From: Cladophialophora immunda
Lineage: Eukaryota > Ascomycota > Eurotiomycetes > Chaetothyriales > Herpotrichiellaceae
Assembly (NCBI RefSeq): GCF_000835495.1
Contig: NW_015622542.1
Span: forward strand, 4,238,485-4,302,484
Direction: 5' to 3'
DNA: 64,000 bases
Shown here: piece after piece, positions 20,824-31,828 of the stretch
Layout: each line of letters begins with the position of its first letter
How positions within the stretch are numbered: position 1 is the first letter of the stretch
Position numbers and translations under genes: made by a program
Notes under the pieces: generated by a model
What the model saw: the letters and a program-made list of their open reading frames with translations, nothing else
The model's database searches: none
Told to the model about the DNA's origin: nothing

Positions 20824-22338
20824 ATGGCAAAAAGCAACTGGTATATTTACTGGATATGCGCGGTAGCGTCCCTTGCGAACATCTTCCAAGGGTTTGACTC
20901 AGGCATCTACTCGATCATCATCTCGGATAAGAAGTTTGGCGACTACTTCCACCTCTCCAGTGCACGGGAAGGGGTCGTGGCTAGTATGATCAGCTTGGGC
21001 AATGTCATTGGCAATCTCTTCGTCTCGTGGTGGTTTATTTGGTATGTCGGACGTCGATTTGCCTTTATTCTGGGCACCATTATCCTCCTGGTCGGTGTTG
21101 CCCTCCAAGCCGGTGCTCGCGATTTCGCCATGATCGTGGTTGGCAGAATTGTGGCCGGGATTGGTACTGCCATCATCGGCACGAACCTTGCTGCATATCA
21201 AGCCGAAGTTTCCTCTCCCGAAATCCGAGGTCGAGTGGTCTCCTTCGTTCAACTATCCTACCAAGTTGGTGTCCTCATCGCCTATTGCGTCGGACTCGGG
21301 ACCGTCAAGATTTCCGGCAACAACTCGTGGAGAATCGCGACTGCGCTCCAAGTGGTTCCTGGTATCGTCTTGATAGCAGCCTCCTTCACCATCCCTGAAT
21401 CTCCTCGCTGGTTGGTGGAGCGCCACCCTGAGAAGCCGGAAGTGGCTTTACGGGAACTCGCCAGAATCCGTAGACTTCCCACCGACAACGAGAGCGTCAA
21501 GCACGAATATGCCGAATTGGTTGCCGCACGCGACTATCGTCTGGAGAACGAGAACACCCAGAGTTGGTCATACTTCCTTCGATCATTCCCTGTCTGGAAA
21601 CGAATTGCGTACGGTATGACCACTATGGCCCTCGGACAACTCTCTGGCGTCGGTGCCTTGATGATTTACGGCATCCTCATTTTCGAAGGTCTTGGTTTCT
21701 CATCTGGAACCATGTCGTTGCTCCTGAACGTTGTGTCGGGCGTCCTCTGCCTCGCGGCCACGGGAATCACCACTGGAGGAGTCGACAAATGGGGACGCAG
21801 GATCACCCTGCTTGCTGGTTCAGCTACCATGATCTTGAGTTATGTCATCATTGGAGCACTGTCGGATGCATATCCCACGGCCACGAACTTCAACCACGGC
21901 GCCGCCATTGCCTGCGTTGTTTTCATCTATGTTATTATGATGGCATACAGCGGTGCAATGGGACCGGTCGCCTGGATCTACGCCAGCGAGATCTTTCCTA
22001 CTCACCTTCGAGATAAGGGTGTGAATGTCAGCCAGGCAGGCCAACAGATCACCACACTCTGGATCAATCAGGCTTGGCCAGTCATGTTCGGCAATGTCGG
22101 TCACAACGCGTACTGGATCCTCGTCGGCATCAACCTGATCGGCTTTATTGTGGTCTTCTTCCTCTGGCCGGAGACGAAAGGCATCAGCCTTGAGCATATG
22201 GATCATCTCTTTGGGGAAGTCGACAAGGTTGAAGCACAGGTTCGGGCCCGAGGGCTATCGACGGTGGAGGAAGTGATTATTCAAGGAGATGAGGAGAAGG
22301 GCTCTGCGGTGATGCAGGAAAATGTCGAACGGAAGTGA
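20824..22338 (+). CDS. MFS sugar transporter
   Basis: Intronless, 504 aa from ATG 20824. An in-frame ATG at 20737 lies only a few bases after a TATA box and is unlikely. Twelve membrane segments with sugar-porter signatures: FQGFDSGIYSII in TM1, GRRFAFILG, GRIVAGIGTAIIGTNLAAYQAEVSSPEIRGR, IPESPRWLVERHPEKPE after TM6, GVDKWGRRITLL, and WPETKGISLEHMD after TM12. These are PROSITE-type SUGAR_TRANSPORT landmarks. Loop motifs GQLSGVGALMIYGILIFEGLG replace the usual QQLTGxNxxxYY, so the sugar may not be a hexose. Predicted plasma-membrane H+ symporter. Beside GH127, L-arabinose or an arabino-oligosaccharide is a reasonable but unproven substrate. Confidence 0.93.
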   Translation: MAKSNWYIYWICAVASLANIFQGFDSGIYSIIISDKKFGDYFHLSSAREGVVASMISLGNVIGNLFVSWWFIWYVGRRFAFILGTIILLVGVALQAGARDFAMIVVGRIVAGIGTAIIGTNLAAYQAEVSSPEIRGRVVSFVQLSYQVGVLIAYCVGLGTVKISGNNSWRIATALQVVPGIVLIAASFTIPESPRWLVERHPEKPEVALRELARIRRLPTDNESVKHEYAELVAARDYRLENENTQSWSYFLRSFPVWKRIAYGMTTMALGQLSGVGALMIYGILIFEGLGFSSGTMSLLLNVVSGVLCLAATGITTGGVDKWGRRITLLAGSATMILSYVIIGALSDAYPTATNFNHGAAIACVVFIYVIMMAYSGAMGPVAWIYASEIFPTHLRDKGVNVSQAGQQITTLWINQAWPVMFGNVGHNAYWILVGINLIGFIVVFFLWPETKGISLEHMDHLFGEVDKVEAQVRARGLSTVEEVIIQGDEEKGSAVMQENVERK

Positions 22339-22715
22339 TGGACAGCTGGGCGTCGGCAGAGTTTTCACTTGGATCCATGAGAAGTCAGTTTCTACCGGAT
22401 CAGGTGTTCAGTGCGAGAACTATTAGAAGTCATGAGAAGCTGTATCTTTTCATCGGACTTTCACTCATATTGAAAACCGTCTAAATCTATCGTAGGGAAC
22501 GACCGCTTTGAGGGTGTGATTCCTTGTGGCCTGTGTTGCTTGTACAGAGTAATTTAGCTGGATGTCCACAACGCCGGTGGGCTGACATGTGACTACTCGG
22601 TACAACCCTTTTACCTCGATTTTTATTGAGATATATATTCATTATCCGAATTCTCTCGACCAATCAGAGTTGACCCTCAACCTTGACAAACTTTCACACA
22701 ATCCAATAACTAAAC
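22339..22715. other. intergenic
   Basis: 3' flank of the sugar transporter and 5' flank of the tRNA. AT-rich near 22620-22660. No gene recognised. Confidence 0.35.
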
Positions 22716-22789
22716 GGTCCCTTAGATCAGCTGGTTAGATCGTGGTGCTAATAACGCCAAGGTCGCGAGTTCGAGCCTCGTAGGGACCA
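22716..22789 (+). tRNA. tRNA-Ile (anticodon AAT)
   Basis: A 74-nt cloverleaf without intron. The acceptor stem GGTCCCT pairs with AGGGACC, followed by discriminator A. The D arm GATC...GATC, anticodon stem TGGTG/CGCCA with loop CTAATAA (AAT anticodon) and T arm GCGAG-TTCGAGC-CTCGT with one mismatch-tolerant pair all fold. A T run (TTTTTT) about ten bases downstream would stop RNA polymerase III. Confidence 0.95.
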
Positions 22790-23913
22790 ATCGTATATTT
22801 TTTTGGGATCTCCTACATTTGGCTGTGGGGACCTAGCTACCTGTGTGATGTATATATACCGGTTGAGGCAGTAGTGTGGGTGTGTCCCTGCTTACATACC
22901 ACCCACGTATATACCCGGGTACTTGCGCACTTGAACCCCCTCGGCGTCTTGAACCTTGAAATAACGGCGTGGGAGTGAGGAGAACCCCGGTGCACATGGC
23001 TGACCACGTCTCGTTGTCCGTTTCCTTTTGCTGTTGCACTTCTTCGAGCAGCGATCCCTTCTAATCGTCTATGCTCGCTAAAATCCTGCCGCATTTGTCG
23101 GTAAAACCCCCATCCCGTGCTAGGTCCTGCACGCGATCTGTAATCATAACCCGCGGCCTCGCAATTCGACTCAGCTCGACCCCGGCCAATTGGACGGTGG
23201 TCGGGCGTGCGTATGTGTATGTCATTCGCGCCGTCCAAGGGGAGACGAGTTGTGATTACGAGTCCCCACTTGGACTTGGGGGTGAATAGTCATCAAACCA
23301 TCTAATGTCCCGCGCAAAGACTTCCACTACTACAGGACGAGGGGCTTTATGCTGCGCACAGCTCACAGATCACGGAAACTGTTTTCCTGAATCTATACCC
23401 AGGTAATTATCGAATGATGCCACATCAACTAAAGGGACAGTGTGATGACAAAGGGCAGCCGGCACCCGTGGCTTACGTTTGCCGCTTTTAGCCTTTATGC
23501 CTCAGATGACTTACAACCATCCATTCTAGACACATCATGGCGTTGGAATTACTATGAGAGAGTGTGATGATGTGCTGCTGATACGCGCTCTGCCGAAAGT
23601 TCGCCGATGCATCCCTGCACACCACAGCAGGCATTGTGTACACACAGAACACCAGCAGGTTGGGCAGGGAGCGGCTTTGTCAAAAGACTCCAAGCGACGT
23701 ATGCCATCCCAAGCCGCTATGCCGTTCTGATACGAAGCACGACATTTGCTTCCAAATCTGCTGCAATGTGCTTGACTAAGCCAGAGAGCGCGACGGCTTG
23801 CACTGAGATCGATATAAACGCGCCTCTGTTACCAGCCAAATGTCGGTCTCCACATATCCTTTATAGCTTCGTGCTCAAGAGGGAGTAGGAAACAACATCG
23901 ACACACTCCAGAA
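22790..23913. other. intergenic, no gene seen
   Basis: 1.1 kb between the tRNA and the MDR oxidoreductase. It starts with the Pol III T run at about 22797-22804. Open frames are short and on either strand have no recognisable domain. Confidence 0.35.
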
Positions 23914-25024
23914 ATGTCTGTCCAGAAAGCTATTGCCGTGGTCGCGACAGCACAGCCTGTCAAGCTGATTGAACGACCCATCCCAAAGCCGGGCCCGGGC
24001 GAAGTCCTGGTCAAGGTCTCCATTGCCGGACGTGAGTACCCCCCGATGAAAAGACACGGTGAATCCTGGCTGACTCGTTTCCCACACAGTGAATCCGCAT
24101 GATGGGCTAGTGCGAGAGATCGCCTACTTTGTCGGCAAGGACAACCTGCCAGGTGTCCTCGCAATCGACATAGTCGGGGAAATCGTCCAACTTGGCGAAA
24201 AGGTTAGCGCCTTCAAGATAGGGGACAAGGTCATGGGCCAGGGAGATCCTGTTGTGTCAGACACAAAGGGGTCCCAGGAATATGCTGTCCTCGACGCCGA
24301 CTTTATCGCGCCTCTGCCCGATTCGGTCAGCCCTGACCAGGCCGACACGGTCATCCTGAACCCCTTGACGGCGTATGTGGCAGTGTTATCGCCCCTTGGC
24401 CTGGACATCCCATCACCACTGGCCGGATCGACGACGGGCTTCGACTACAAGAACACCAGCATCGTCATCATCGGAGGTAGCTCCGCGTGCGGGAGGTTCG
24501 CAATCCAGCTTGCCAAATGGGTTGGGATTGGCACCATCGTCACCGTCGCAGGGAAGCACGGCGAAGGTGATCTCAAATCCCTCGGCGCAACGCATGTCAT
24601 CGACCGGAGCCTTCCAGACGAAGACATCCAGCGCAAAGTCCGGGAGATCGTCGGTGATGACCTGCTGTACGTGCTCGACTGCAACAACCGAGCCGATCAC
24701 ACGCAGGGCATCCGCATGCTGTCCAACTCGAAGAAGGGCACCATGGTGCCCTTGGCCGTGTCGCGCCCAAACACCATCGACGAGGCCAAAGTGGGGCCCA
24801 AGCAGCAAGGCTACAACTTCAGGAAATTCGTGTGTCGGCCGGTCTTGTTCCGGGAGATAGCCACACAGTTTTACAAGGCGTTGCCCAGGTTGATCGATGA
24901 TGGGGTGCTCAAGCCCACTTCCTTCGCCGTCATTGAGGGGTTGGATGTGGACAGGATCAATGCGCAGCTCGACAAGTGGAGAGATGGACAGTGGCCGCCC
25001 AGGGTCAACATCCACGTTTCATAG
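23914..25024 (+). CDS. MDR zinc-type alcohol dehydrogenase/enoyl reductase-like oxidoreductase
   Basis: Two exons, 23914-24031 and 24090-25024, 350 aa; the intron has GTGAGT and CACACAG borders. The GroES-like N-terminal half has RPIPKPGPGEVLVKVSIAGLNPHDG, where the usual catalytic-zinc Cys is replaced by Asn. That places it with zinc-free MDR reductases (quinone oxidoreductase and fungal trans-enoyl-reductase-like/ToxD-like proteins). The Rossmann half has IVIIGGSSACGRFAIQLAKWVG near residue 165 and ATHVIDRS. Expected to bind NADPH and reduce an activated double bond or carbonyl. Followed at once by a broken SDR gene on the other strand. Substrate unknown. Confidence 0.88.
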
Positions 25025-25129
25025 ATATGGGTAGTAGCGGAATAGAAAAGCCCCGAGAATAAATGTCCTTCAATAACACCAGGGAGCCAATTGATGCTTC
25101 GTACCTGCTGGCACCGAACCTAGCGCGTC

Positions 25130-25907
25130 CATCCAGTCGGGAATATGTAGGGACTCAGAAAAATCAGGCTATTCCACCGAGCGCCCCTTGACTGGCCCGT
25201 GCAGAAGGCCGCCTCTGGACTCTCAAGAAAGGAGAAAATACGGGCAATGTCCAATGGATTGCCCCTTCTATTGACAATCTGGGTCAGAAACAACGACATC
25301 AAATAGCTCAGAAGATCCTTGGTGTGACAATACGCCTGCTGTCTCAATCAGCCCAGAGAGGACTGCATTGGTAGGAATTCCCGGTGCAGCCTCCACAGTC
25401 ACGGCGCGAACAAGTCCAATCACACCGCCCTTGGAAGCCACGTAGAAAGCCATGCCAGGCTGAGGAATCTCGAAACTTGCCGGTTATGTGTGAATAATGC
25501 GCCTGTACTCCAGCTTTCTGTATATGCGGCAGCACCGCACGAGTCAGATAGAAGGAGCCGTTAAGATTGACTGGTATTGTACTACGGCGGTATAAATTCT
25601 GTCGGGCAGCCCACGAGCGCACCGCATGGAATGGACATATGCCGGCGGCATTTATGAGAGCGTCGATTTTCTGGTATTTTTGGAGACCGTGTCCTCGATT
25701 GCGGCAGAAATGGACTGTTCATTGCAACATTGCACGCTTAGGTGTCTGTCTTGTGTCCAGCGGTCCGGATCGAGGCTTGGACAACGGCGAGTCCCCCCCT
25801 GTCTATATCCAGCATCATGACTTGCTTGAGCTCCTTGTTGCGCGAACAGCCGAGAAGTTGCCTCTCTAATGCCAGACCCCGACCCAGTGATGACGACGAT
25901 ATCTGAC
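25130..25907 (-). pseudogene. decayed short-chain dehydrogenase
   Basis: Translated on the minus strand, pieces of one SDR appear in order but in different frames with stops between: IVVITGSGSGI (Rossmann glycines) near 25890, NAAGICPFHAVR near 25640, PVNLNGSFYLTRAVLPHIQKAG near 25550, FYVASKGGVIGLVRAVTVEAAPGIP (YxxxK catalytic motif) near 25440, and a C-terminal RRGNPLDIARIFSFLESPEAAF...TGQ near 25220. At least three frame changes and several stops break it. No set of canonical introns rescues it. The order and spacing match a full-length ~250 aa classical SDR, so this is a relic rather than chance similarity. Confidence 0.8.
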
Positions 25908-25923
25908 TGCGTAAGTGAACCAC

Positions 25924-26327
25924 CTAGGATTTGCTCTGCGAATGCCCAGATTCTTGAACATTCAGACCACGCATAGGGAGAACGAGGGGCCGGGGCTTGG
26001 TCGAGGGGCGGAGAGAGGGAGGTTCGTAACCGAAAGCCTCCTGGTTTCCCTGTGGGTATTGTCTTTCCCCAGCTTCAAGCCTTGGCTACCCAGTGGAGTA
26101 ATTAGTGCTGTACCTAATTATTACATTGCTTCCGAGTCTTCTACCTAGGTTCCTACTTCTCTGAGCAGGTGGACCCCAAGAAACCAAAGGACCAACTTGC
26201 CCCACGAATGTGCTGACTTGGAATCAAAGGGTTCTCTTCTCCTTGACCGCCGTGCTTTTTTCAGCGACAAACAAAATCTAGTGCAGGTCAGTCTCGGTCC
26301 TCCATCCGACGACCACTCTTCCAGACG
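25924..26327. other. 5' flank of regulator gene
   Basis: 400 bases between the SDR relic and the start of the transcription factor. No gene recognised. Confidence 0.3.
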
Positions 26328-28931
26328 ATGGAGTTTTTGCTCGATTGCGCATGCAGCTTCTGTGGAGCCGTGTTTGGCCGTCGAGAGCACCTCAGGCGCC
26401 ATCTCATGATACACGGAAAGATAAGACCTTTCCAGTGTACAGACTGTGCCAGCAGCTTCCCTAGACAGTGAGTGTATCCATGCACCGGGCACACGCAGTG
26501 TTGTATCAGGTGCTTGACAAGGCTGACCCCTTGTCTTTCCATTTCCAGGGACGCTTTGGTCCGCCATTGCAAAACCGTCCATGGAGCTCAGGCTGCCGAC
26601 AATCGGACCCGAAGGACACATGTCCGTCAACGCATACAATCTGCATGTCAGGAATGTCGTCGGCAGAAACAGCGCTGCGATGGTTGTAGTCCGTGCGGCC
26701 GCTGTCGGCTTCGCAGCAGTGTCTGCACCTATTCCGAACCCAAGAAACCGGCACCGCGGAAGGAAATGTCACCTCTCGTCTCTGCGAGCCTGTCCTTTCC
26801 GAACGGTGATGAACTAGGCTCAGTGTCGTTACTGGATGGTTGCGTCGCTGGTCCTGTGGAAGCACTTCCATCAACAGGTACGCCTCTCGTTACTTCCTCT
26901 CTGGGTCCACCCTTAGCTGACAGTTTCTTACAGAGCCAGGTAGAGATGAAATCGCTTGGGATCATCCCTCCCTGCAACCGGACTCATGGCTGAGAAGCCC
27001 TTCGGAGGTATCTCGGCCGTTGTTGAGCCCTTGTAATACCTCCGCCATTCCATTTCATACTGACCCTACCAACGACTTCCCATGGTTGTTTATTCATGCG
27101 GAAAGTAGGCAACCCGCAACACCACCTCTGAGGGAACGCCAGCGGGATCTTCACGTCTGCAATAGCGACCTTGAATACAGATGTGCTCTCTCAAAGCAGT
27201 CGCACCTGCCGCCTACCTGCTTTTTGCGGACGAGATATGATGGTTTGCAAGCGAGCTTGACCGAACTTATCGGCCAACATGCGGATTTTGCCACTAGGAT
27301 ATCCCTGCCGACTAAAGAAATGCTGAATTCGTTTATTGAGATGTATTTTGAAAAATTTTCCCCTCTGTTCCCGGTGCTTTCGCCGGCCAGCTTCATTGCA
27401 GACACGGAGCACTATTTGCTGGTTTTATGTGTTTGCACGATCGGCGTGTCGTTCCTTGCAGAGACGAAGCAACAAACCATGTACCTGATGTGTTCATTCT
27501 TACGGAAGGGTCTAGACAGTCTTGCAAGTTTGTTCCAGATCACGGTCACAGCGTGCCGAAGCTAATTTGGGGACTAGGCTGGGAAGGAAACCACGCTGGC
27601 TATGGAGATTTGGTATCAGCAAGTCAGTTTCTTAGCACATGTCATCTTCAGCTGCAGTGGAAGCTTCGAATATCTGGACTATGCTCAGAAATCAAAAGGG
27701 TTGTTCGTAATATCTCAAGAGCAACGTTTGCGGAACCTCGACGGTGCAAGCGTCAAACAGGACGTGGCGACTTGGATGCAATCTCAAGAGGACTTAGATG
27801 CCTGGAGGCGGATAGAGTCAATCAAGAGAACAGCGTTTGCGGCGTGGGTGAGTTGCACTTTCGCACTGGTCTTCCTTGCTAGCTAACAGACTCGTGGGCG
27901 ACTGACACTCATGGGTCGCTTCTGTTTGACTTGCCGCCTCTAATGATCTCCGGCACACGTCAATTCCTTCTTCCAGCTCCAGTCGAATTGTGGGAAGCAG
28001 TTACATTGGAAGATTGGAACAAAGAGCGCGTCAAACAAGGTACAACTATATTGCTCCTGGTGTCAAGGCAGGTACTGAGCAGGACGCAGATTTAGATCCG
28101 AATCCACCGAGCCTGGACACCTGGGTCGAAATATTGTACAGAGATGGGACCGCCCCAGGGACTCTTGGTGGGTTCTCGAGACTCCTGGTCATGCTGGCCA
28201 TTTCTCAGGATATTCGCGAGTATATTCGAGCTGCCGAAAAGTTTCGCTGCCTCCAAAATAAGGAGCATCCGCACTCCAGATCGGAATGGACCGATCTTCT
28301 CTCGAAATGTTACGAACGGCTGATCCGAACACCTTGTTCTGAAAAGACTTGGCCGCTCCATCAAGAGCTCATCTCTCAATCCTACCACTGCACTATGATA
28401 TCTCTTCACGTCACCGTTACAGATCTCTACACTTTTGTGGGATACAAGGCAAACTACCAAGAAGCTGATGTGACGAGGCACCGTCTCTCGACCTGGATGT
28501 TGGAGCAACCACAGAGCATCCAGGTTGCCCTTCTCCACGCCATTCAGATATTCGTGCAAATGCGAACAAAAAGTCCGAAAAGTCCTCATGCCTCATTGGT
28601 CCTGTGTCTTGCAGTCTTGACGATTTGGGTATACGTCGAGTTGAAAATCGGGCCACGTGGAATGGAGCTTGGTCGGTGTTTGGAGTGTAGGAGGGACTTG
28701 CTTGGCAGCCTGGACCACTGCTGCTTGAAGGCGACCATTGGCCACGAGATATCGGGCTTCGAGTTGGACTTGATAGAAGGCGCTGTGCCGGTGGACCGTC
28801 TCGTCCGTGAAGGCTGCGACCTTCTGAACACAAAGCCTGCTTGGCAGCTAAGTCATGCGGTGGCATCTACCATCACGTACTGTTACCAGAGTATAACACG
28901 GTCGAGAAGAGCTGCGTGCAATCCACCATGA
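26328..28931 (+). CDS. C2H2-Zn2Cys6 transcription factor, frame-disrupted
   Basis: Exon 1 (26328-26467) encodes two C2H2 fingers (CSFCGAVF...H-x3-H; CTDCASSF...H-x4-H, completed in exon 2). Exon 2 (26549-26877) encodes a Zn2Cys6 cluster, CQECRRQKQRCDGCSPCGRCRLRSSVC by spacing Cx2Cx6Cx5Cx2Cx6C. Exon 3 starts at 26934. The rest is the fungal-specific TF region: FSPLFPVLSPASF, IKRTAFAAW, HGSLLFDLPPLM, LWEAVTLEDW, LDTWVEILYRDGT. The dual zinc architecture is known in fungi and marks a nuclear regulator. Homology continues to 28931. However, the frame must change near 27528-27577, 27849-27890 and 28040-28072, and the apparent gaps there (50, 42 and 32 nt) do not restore frame as canonical introns. 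It is therefore a decaying gene, an unusual splice pattern or sequence errors. It may once have controlled the neighbouring oxidative genes. Confidence 0.75.
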
Positions 28932-29906
28932 GAGGGGGGATTTCACTGCCTCTGCGCTCGAAACGTTTCGTCGGCCACTCCATCGGTTGTGCAGCAATGG
29001 AAAGCAAAGACAGAGATTACGAAAGTTGCCAGCCCACCTACAGGGTGCGAGCTTGAGGTGACACCAACTGGCGAGATATATCGCATATGTTGTACCTCAA
29101 TAAGCACCCCACAAGAACCGCCTTGCTATCGGCGTACCAACGAGCGTTACACTCTGTGCAGTTGTCGAACAACAAGATCTCTTAACTTGCCCTGGGAGCT
29201 CTCATCGGCGACCAACCAACACTCGTCCGAGGCTTTGGAACGGTATAAATGTATATACGGCGACAGCGAGGTTCTAGGAGTGTGAGAACGTTTCGAAAAG
29301 TGGCAGAACACAACAAGATACGTAAAGGTCAGAACATCACCGTAAGCAAGTCGCCAGTGTACCCGGCTGAGGCACCGTTGTCTTCTAACTGGACTGGTAT
29401 ATTCCTCCAGAATCACTGCACTTGATAAATGAACGTGAAAGGGATGGAAGTTCATTTCCTCCAGGGAGTTCTTTTCCTGCTCGGCGTAAAGTAAGGCGCT
29501 GGATAGTCCGGTTTGTTCCACTTTTATGAAGCCCAAGAAGCCTTGAAAGTCCCGTTGTCTCGAGTAAGGACGAAATAAAGGGCCAATGAGTTATACGGGT
29601 ATCTATCTAGTTGTTATCACTAGGAGTATCCGACTGGCCCCTTAGTCGGCGAGCATCATCATCAAAATTCCAGAAGCCTTTCCACAGGGATCGGGATCCA
29701 AAGCCAACCCCGTCGAGCGATCGCGCCGTCCATCGCTTACACTCCAGAGGTATTACAGCCTGCTTGATTCAAACTTTTATGAAAGAGTCCCGCCAACACG
29801 ATGATGTAGCACATCCTTCTTCTCTCTAGGACTTCAAATGCGTGGGTCCAGGCAAATCTGGAAAATCAGGCTGGCGGTCCAGGGCGAACTGCAGCCATGA
29901 ATTAGC
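28932..29906. other. intergenic, convergent ends
   Basis: Almost 1 kb between the regulator's 3' end and the EthD gene's stop. Only short open frames; nothing recognised. Confidence 0.35.
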
Positions 29907-30814
29907 TCAATGAAAGCGCAGAGGAAGAAAAAGGCAACGACATACCCTGATGTCCTTGCTCATATCCATCACCAAAACTTCTTGCGCGAACAAGACAAAA
30001 CACGTGTGTAGATCAACGTGTTCTTTGGCCGAGGCTTCAAAGACATGTTGACTCCGCCTGAAAATCGGGACCGAGGCGCGATCTTTGAGGAAAACCTTGT
30101 ACACCAGGCAATAGCGTGGCATGCCTTGACCTCCAAAGTACGAGGAAAGATCAAACCTGTCCGATTTGACGCCAACGTTGGCCGTCAGTCGCCAGACGTC
30201 ATCATGGCAGTGCCGCTCGAGAGCATCGACGAGAAGAGGACTCAGGGTGGCCTCCAGTTGCTCTCCTTCCATCTCCTGTCGGGTACCCGAGATGAAGCAC
30301 AGAGCAACCGTCGCGTCTGCCTCGTCGACGCCGGTGTTCTCTCGGCGAGATGCAAGTCGCGTGGGGACGTGGACGTCTTTCTCGCGGGCCATCAGCACAA
30401 TGTTGGCTTCGTAATCGGCAAAGTTGGCTCCGTCTGGGCCGACCTTCTCCTTGACGTGGTCGGACGTGAAGCAACGGAGCACATGCTCCCAATCTCTGAA
30501 GTAGATCTCCGTTGTATCATCGCGCCCGTGCCAGGGTTGGTTGGCATTCACGGGTCCGCCTTGTCGCGGCCCGAAAACCGAGTCAAATACATGGGTCTGG
30601 ATGTACTTGCTATCAAGGTGCCAACCACATTAGTCAAGTTGTTGAATGAGATGGACCGCGGTAGGTACTCTTACTGTGGCTTGTCGTCTTTGTTCTCGGT
30701 CCCATCGGTGATGGCGCCATGAATGCGAAAGTGATAATCCAAATACTCCTTGCGCGTCAGGTTTGGCTTCCTTCTAATAGCAACGATTTGCTTGACTCCT
30801 GGTCCGAAAGACAT
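29907..30814 (-). CDS. EthD-domain protein
   Basis: Two exons, 30814-30675 and 30609-29907, 280 aa; donor GTAAGAG and acceptor TGATAG join as DKPHKYIQTHVFDS. ATG 30814 is preferred over the in-frame ATG at 30913 because a CTATAAGA TATA-like box lies at about 30873-30880, between the two. The N-terminus shows an EthD/dimeric alpha-beta barrel signature, RRKPNLTRKEYLDYHFRIHG followed by KYIQTHVFDSVFG, and then YFRDWEHVLRCF. EthD proteins are small barrels; fungal members include decarboxylases and dehydratases of polyketide pathways. At 280 residues this one is about twice a single domain, and its C-terminal half may be a second, diverged barrel. It is head-to-head with a flavin monooxygenase. 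Confidence 0.82.
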
Positions 30815-31828
30815 GGTGATGAGATAGTGTTTCTCGCGGGGCAAGAGTCTTCTATCAAGGGTGGGGATCCCATTCTTATAGCCCCCAAAACCTACGATTG
30901 CAGCCAAGTCCAACTCGAGTTCTCTGCTTTGCGGATTGAATGTAGCCGTTGCAGGGAGACCTCGACATGTCTAAGGGAGAAAGCCGGGGATACGAGGTGG
31001 AGGGGTGTGGTGAAGTGCAGTGTGGGTGGACATCTGCCACACTACACCCGCCCCTCGTGTCATTTGCTTTGCTGCCGGTATCTCGCCAGTCTCTCCTCGT
31101 GTGCCTTCTGCTCTAAAAGGACTCAATATGAACAGGACTGGAGTATCTAGAGCGAGAGTCAGGGGGCACTAGTACATTGTGGGGAGAAATACATGTCAAT
31201 CGACACACGGATAGTTGGATTGCTCCGGCTCCCACTTTGTGCTAGGTACGACTCGACACACGCACGAGGCGAACCTCGTCTCTTTTTCCGCACGAGTAGC
31301 CACAATGTGGAGATACAGTAGAATATCAAGCAGCCTCTGCTCTCTGGTCACCAAAACTACCTTAGGTCGGTATTGATGCATATATCGTTAATCACATTGA
31401 GCTTTGCGGAGGCGAAGTTCACCGCCAAGACAAGACCCACCACGCCGCCCCTCGTTCCGCCCCTCTTTCCGCTCCTCCCAGTGTGGATCGCGGCTTGGTG
31501 CCTCGGACTCTTCCACCTTCTAGTCGTATTGTGTATGGGTTATCAGAACAAGGAAGTGTATTTTCTCTTCACGGAGCTCTCTCCGGCAAATGGCCCGAAT
31601 TCTCGAAAGGGCTGGGAGTGCTCGAGATGGTATCGGGCCAAAACTCGCCAGGTCTCGCACAAGAGTGTATAAAAGGCCAAGTATAATATACTGGCAGAGA
31701 GGGTTCGTTGGCATGAGTTCTATTGCGAGCACCAGTGACCTTGCGTGGGGATTACCGACTCTGGGGTTGATTTCTGGCTTGATAATCCGCACAAAACTTT
31801 GGAGTTCGTGGGTTCACCACCGCCTACC
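30815..31828. promoter_or_regulatory. divergent promoter, EthD / flavin monooxygenase
   Basis: One kilobase between two divergent starts. TATA-like boxes are present for both genes: CTATAAGA at about 30873-30880 (minus) and GTATAAAAG at about 31668-31676 (plus), the latter 150 bases before the monooxygenase ATG. An imperfect inverted repeat occupies 31000-31025 and 31037-31056, with inner arms AGTGTGG/CCACACT and outer arms GAGGGG/CCCCTC. It could bind a dimeric regulator. Confidence 0.5.
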
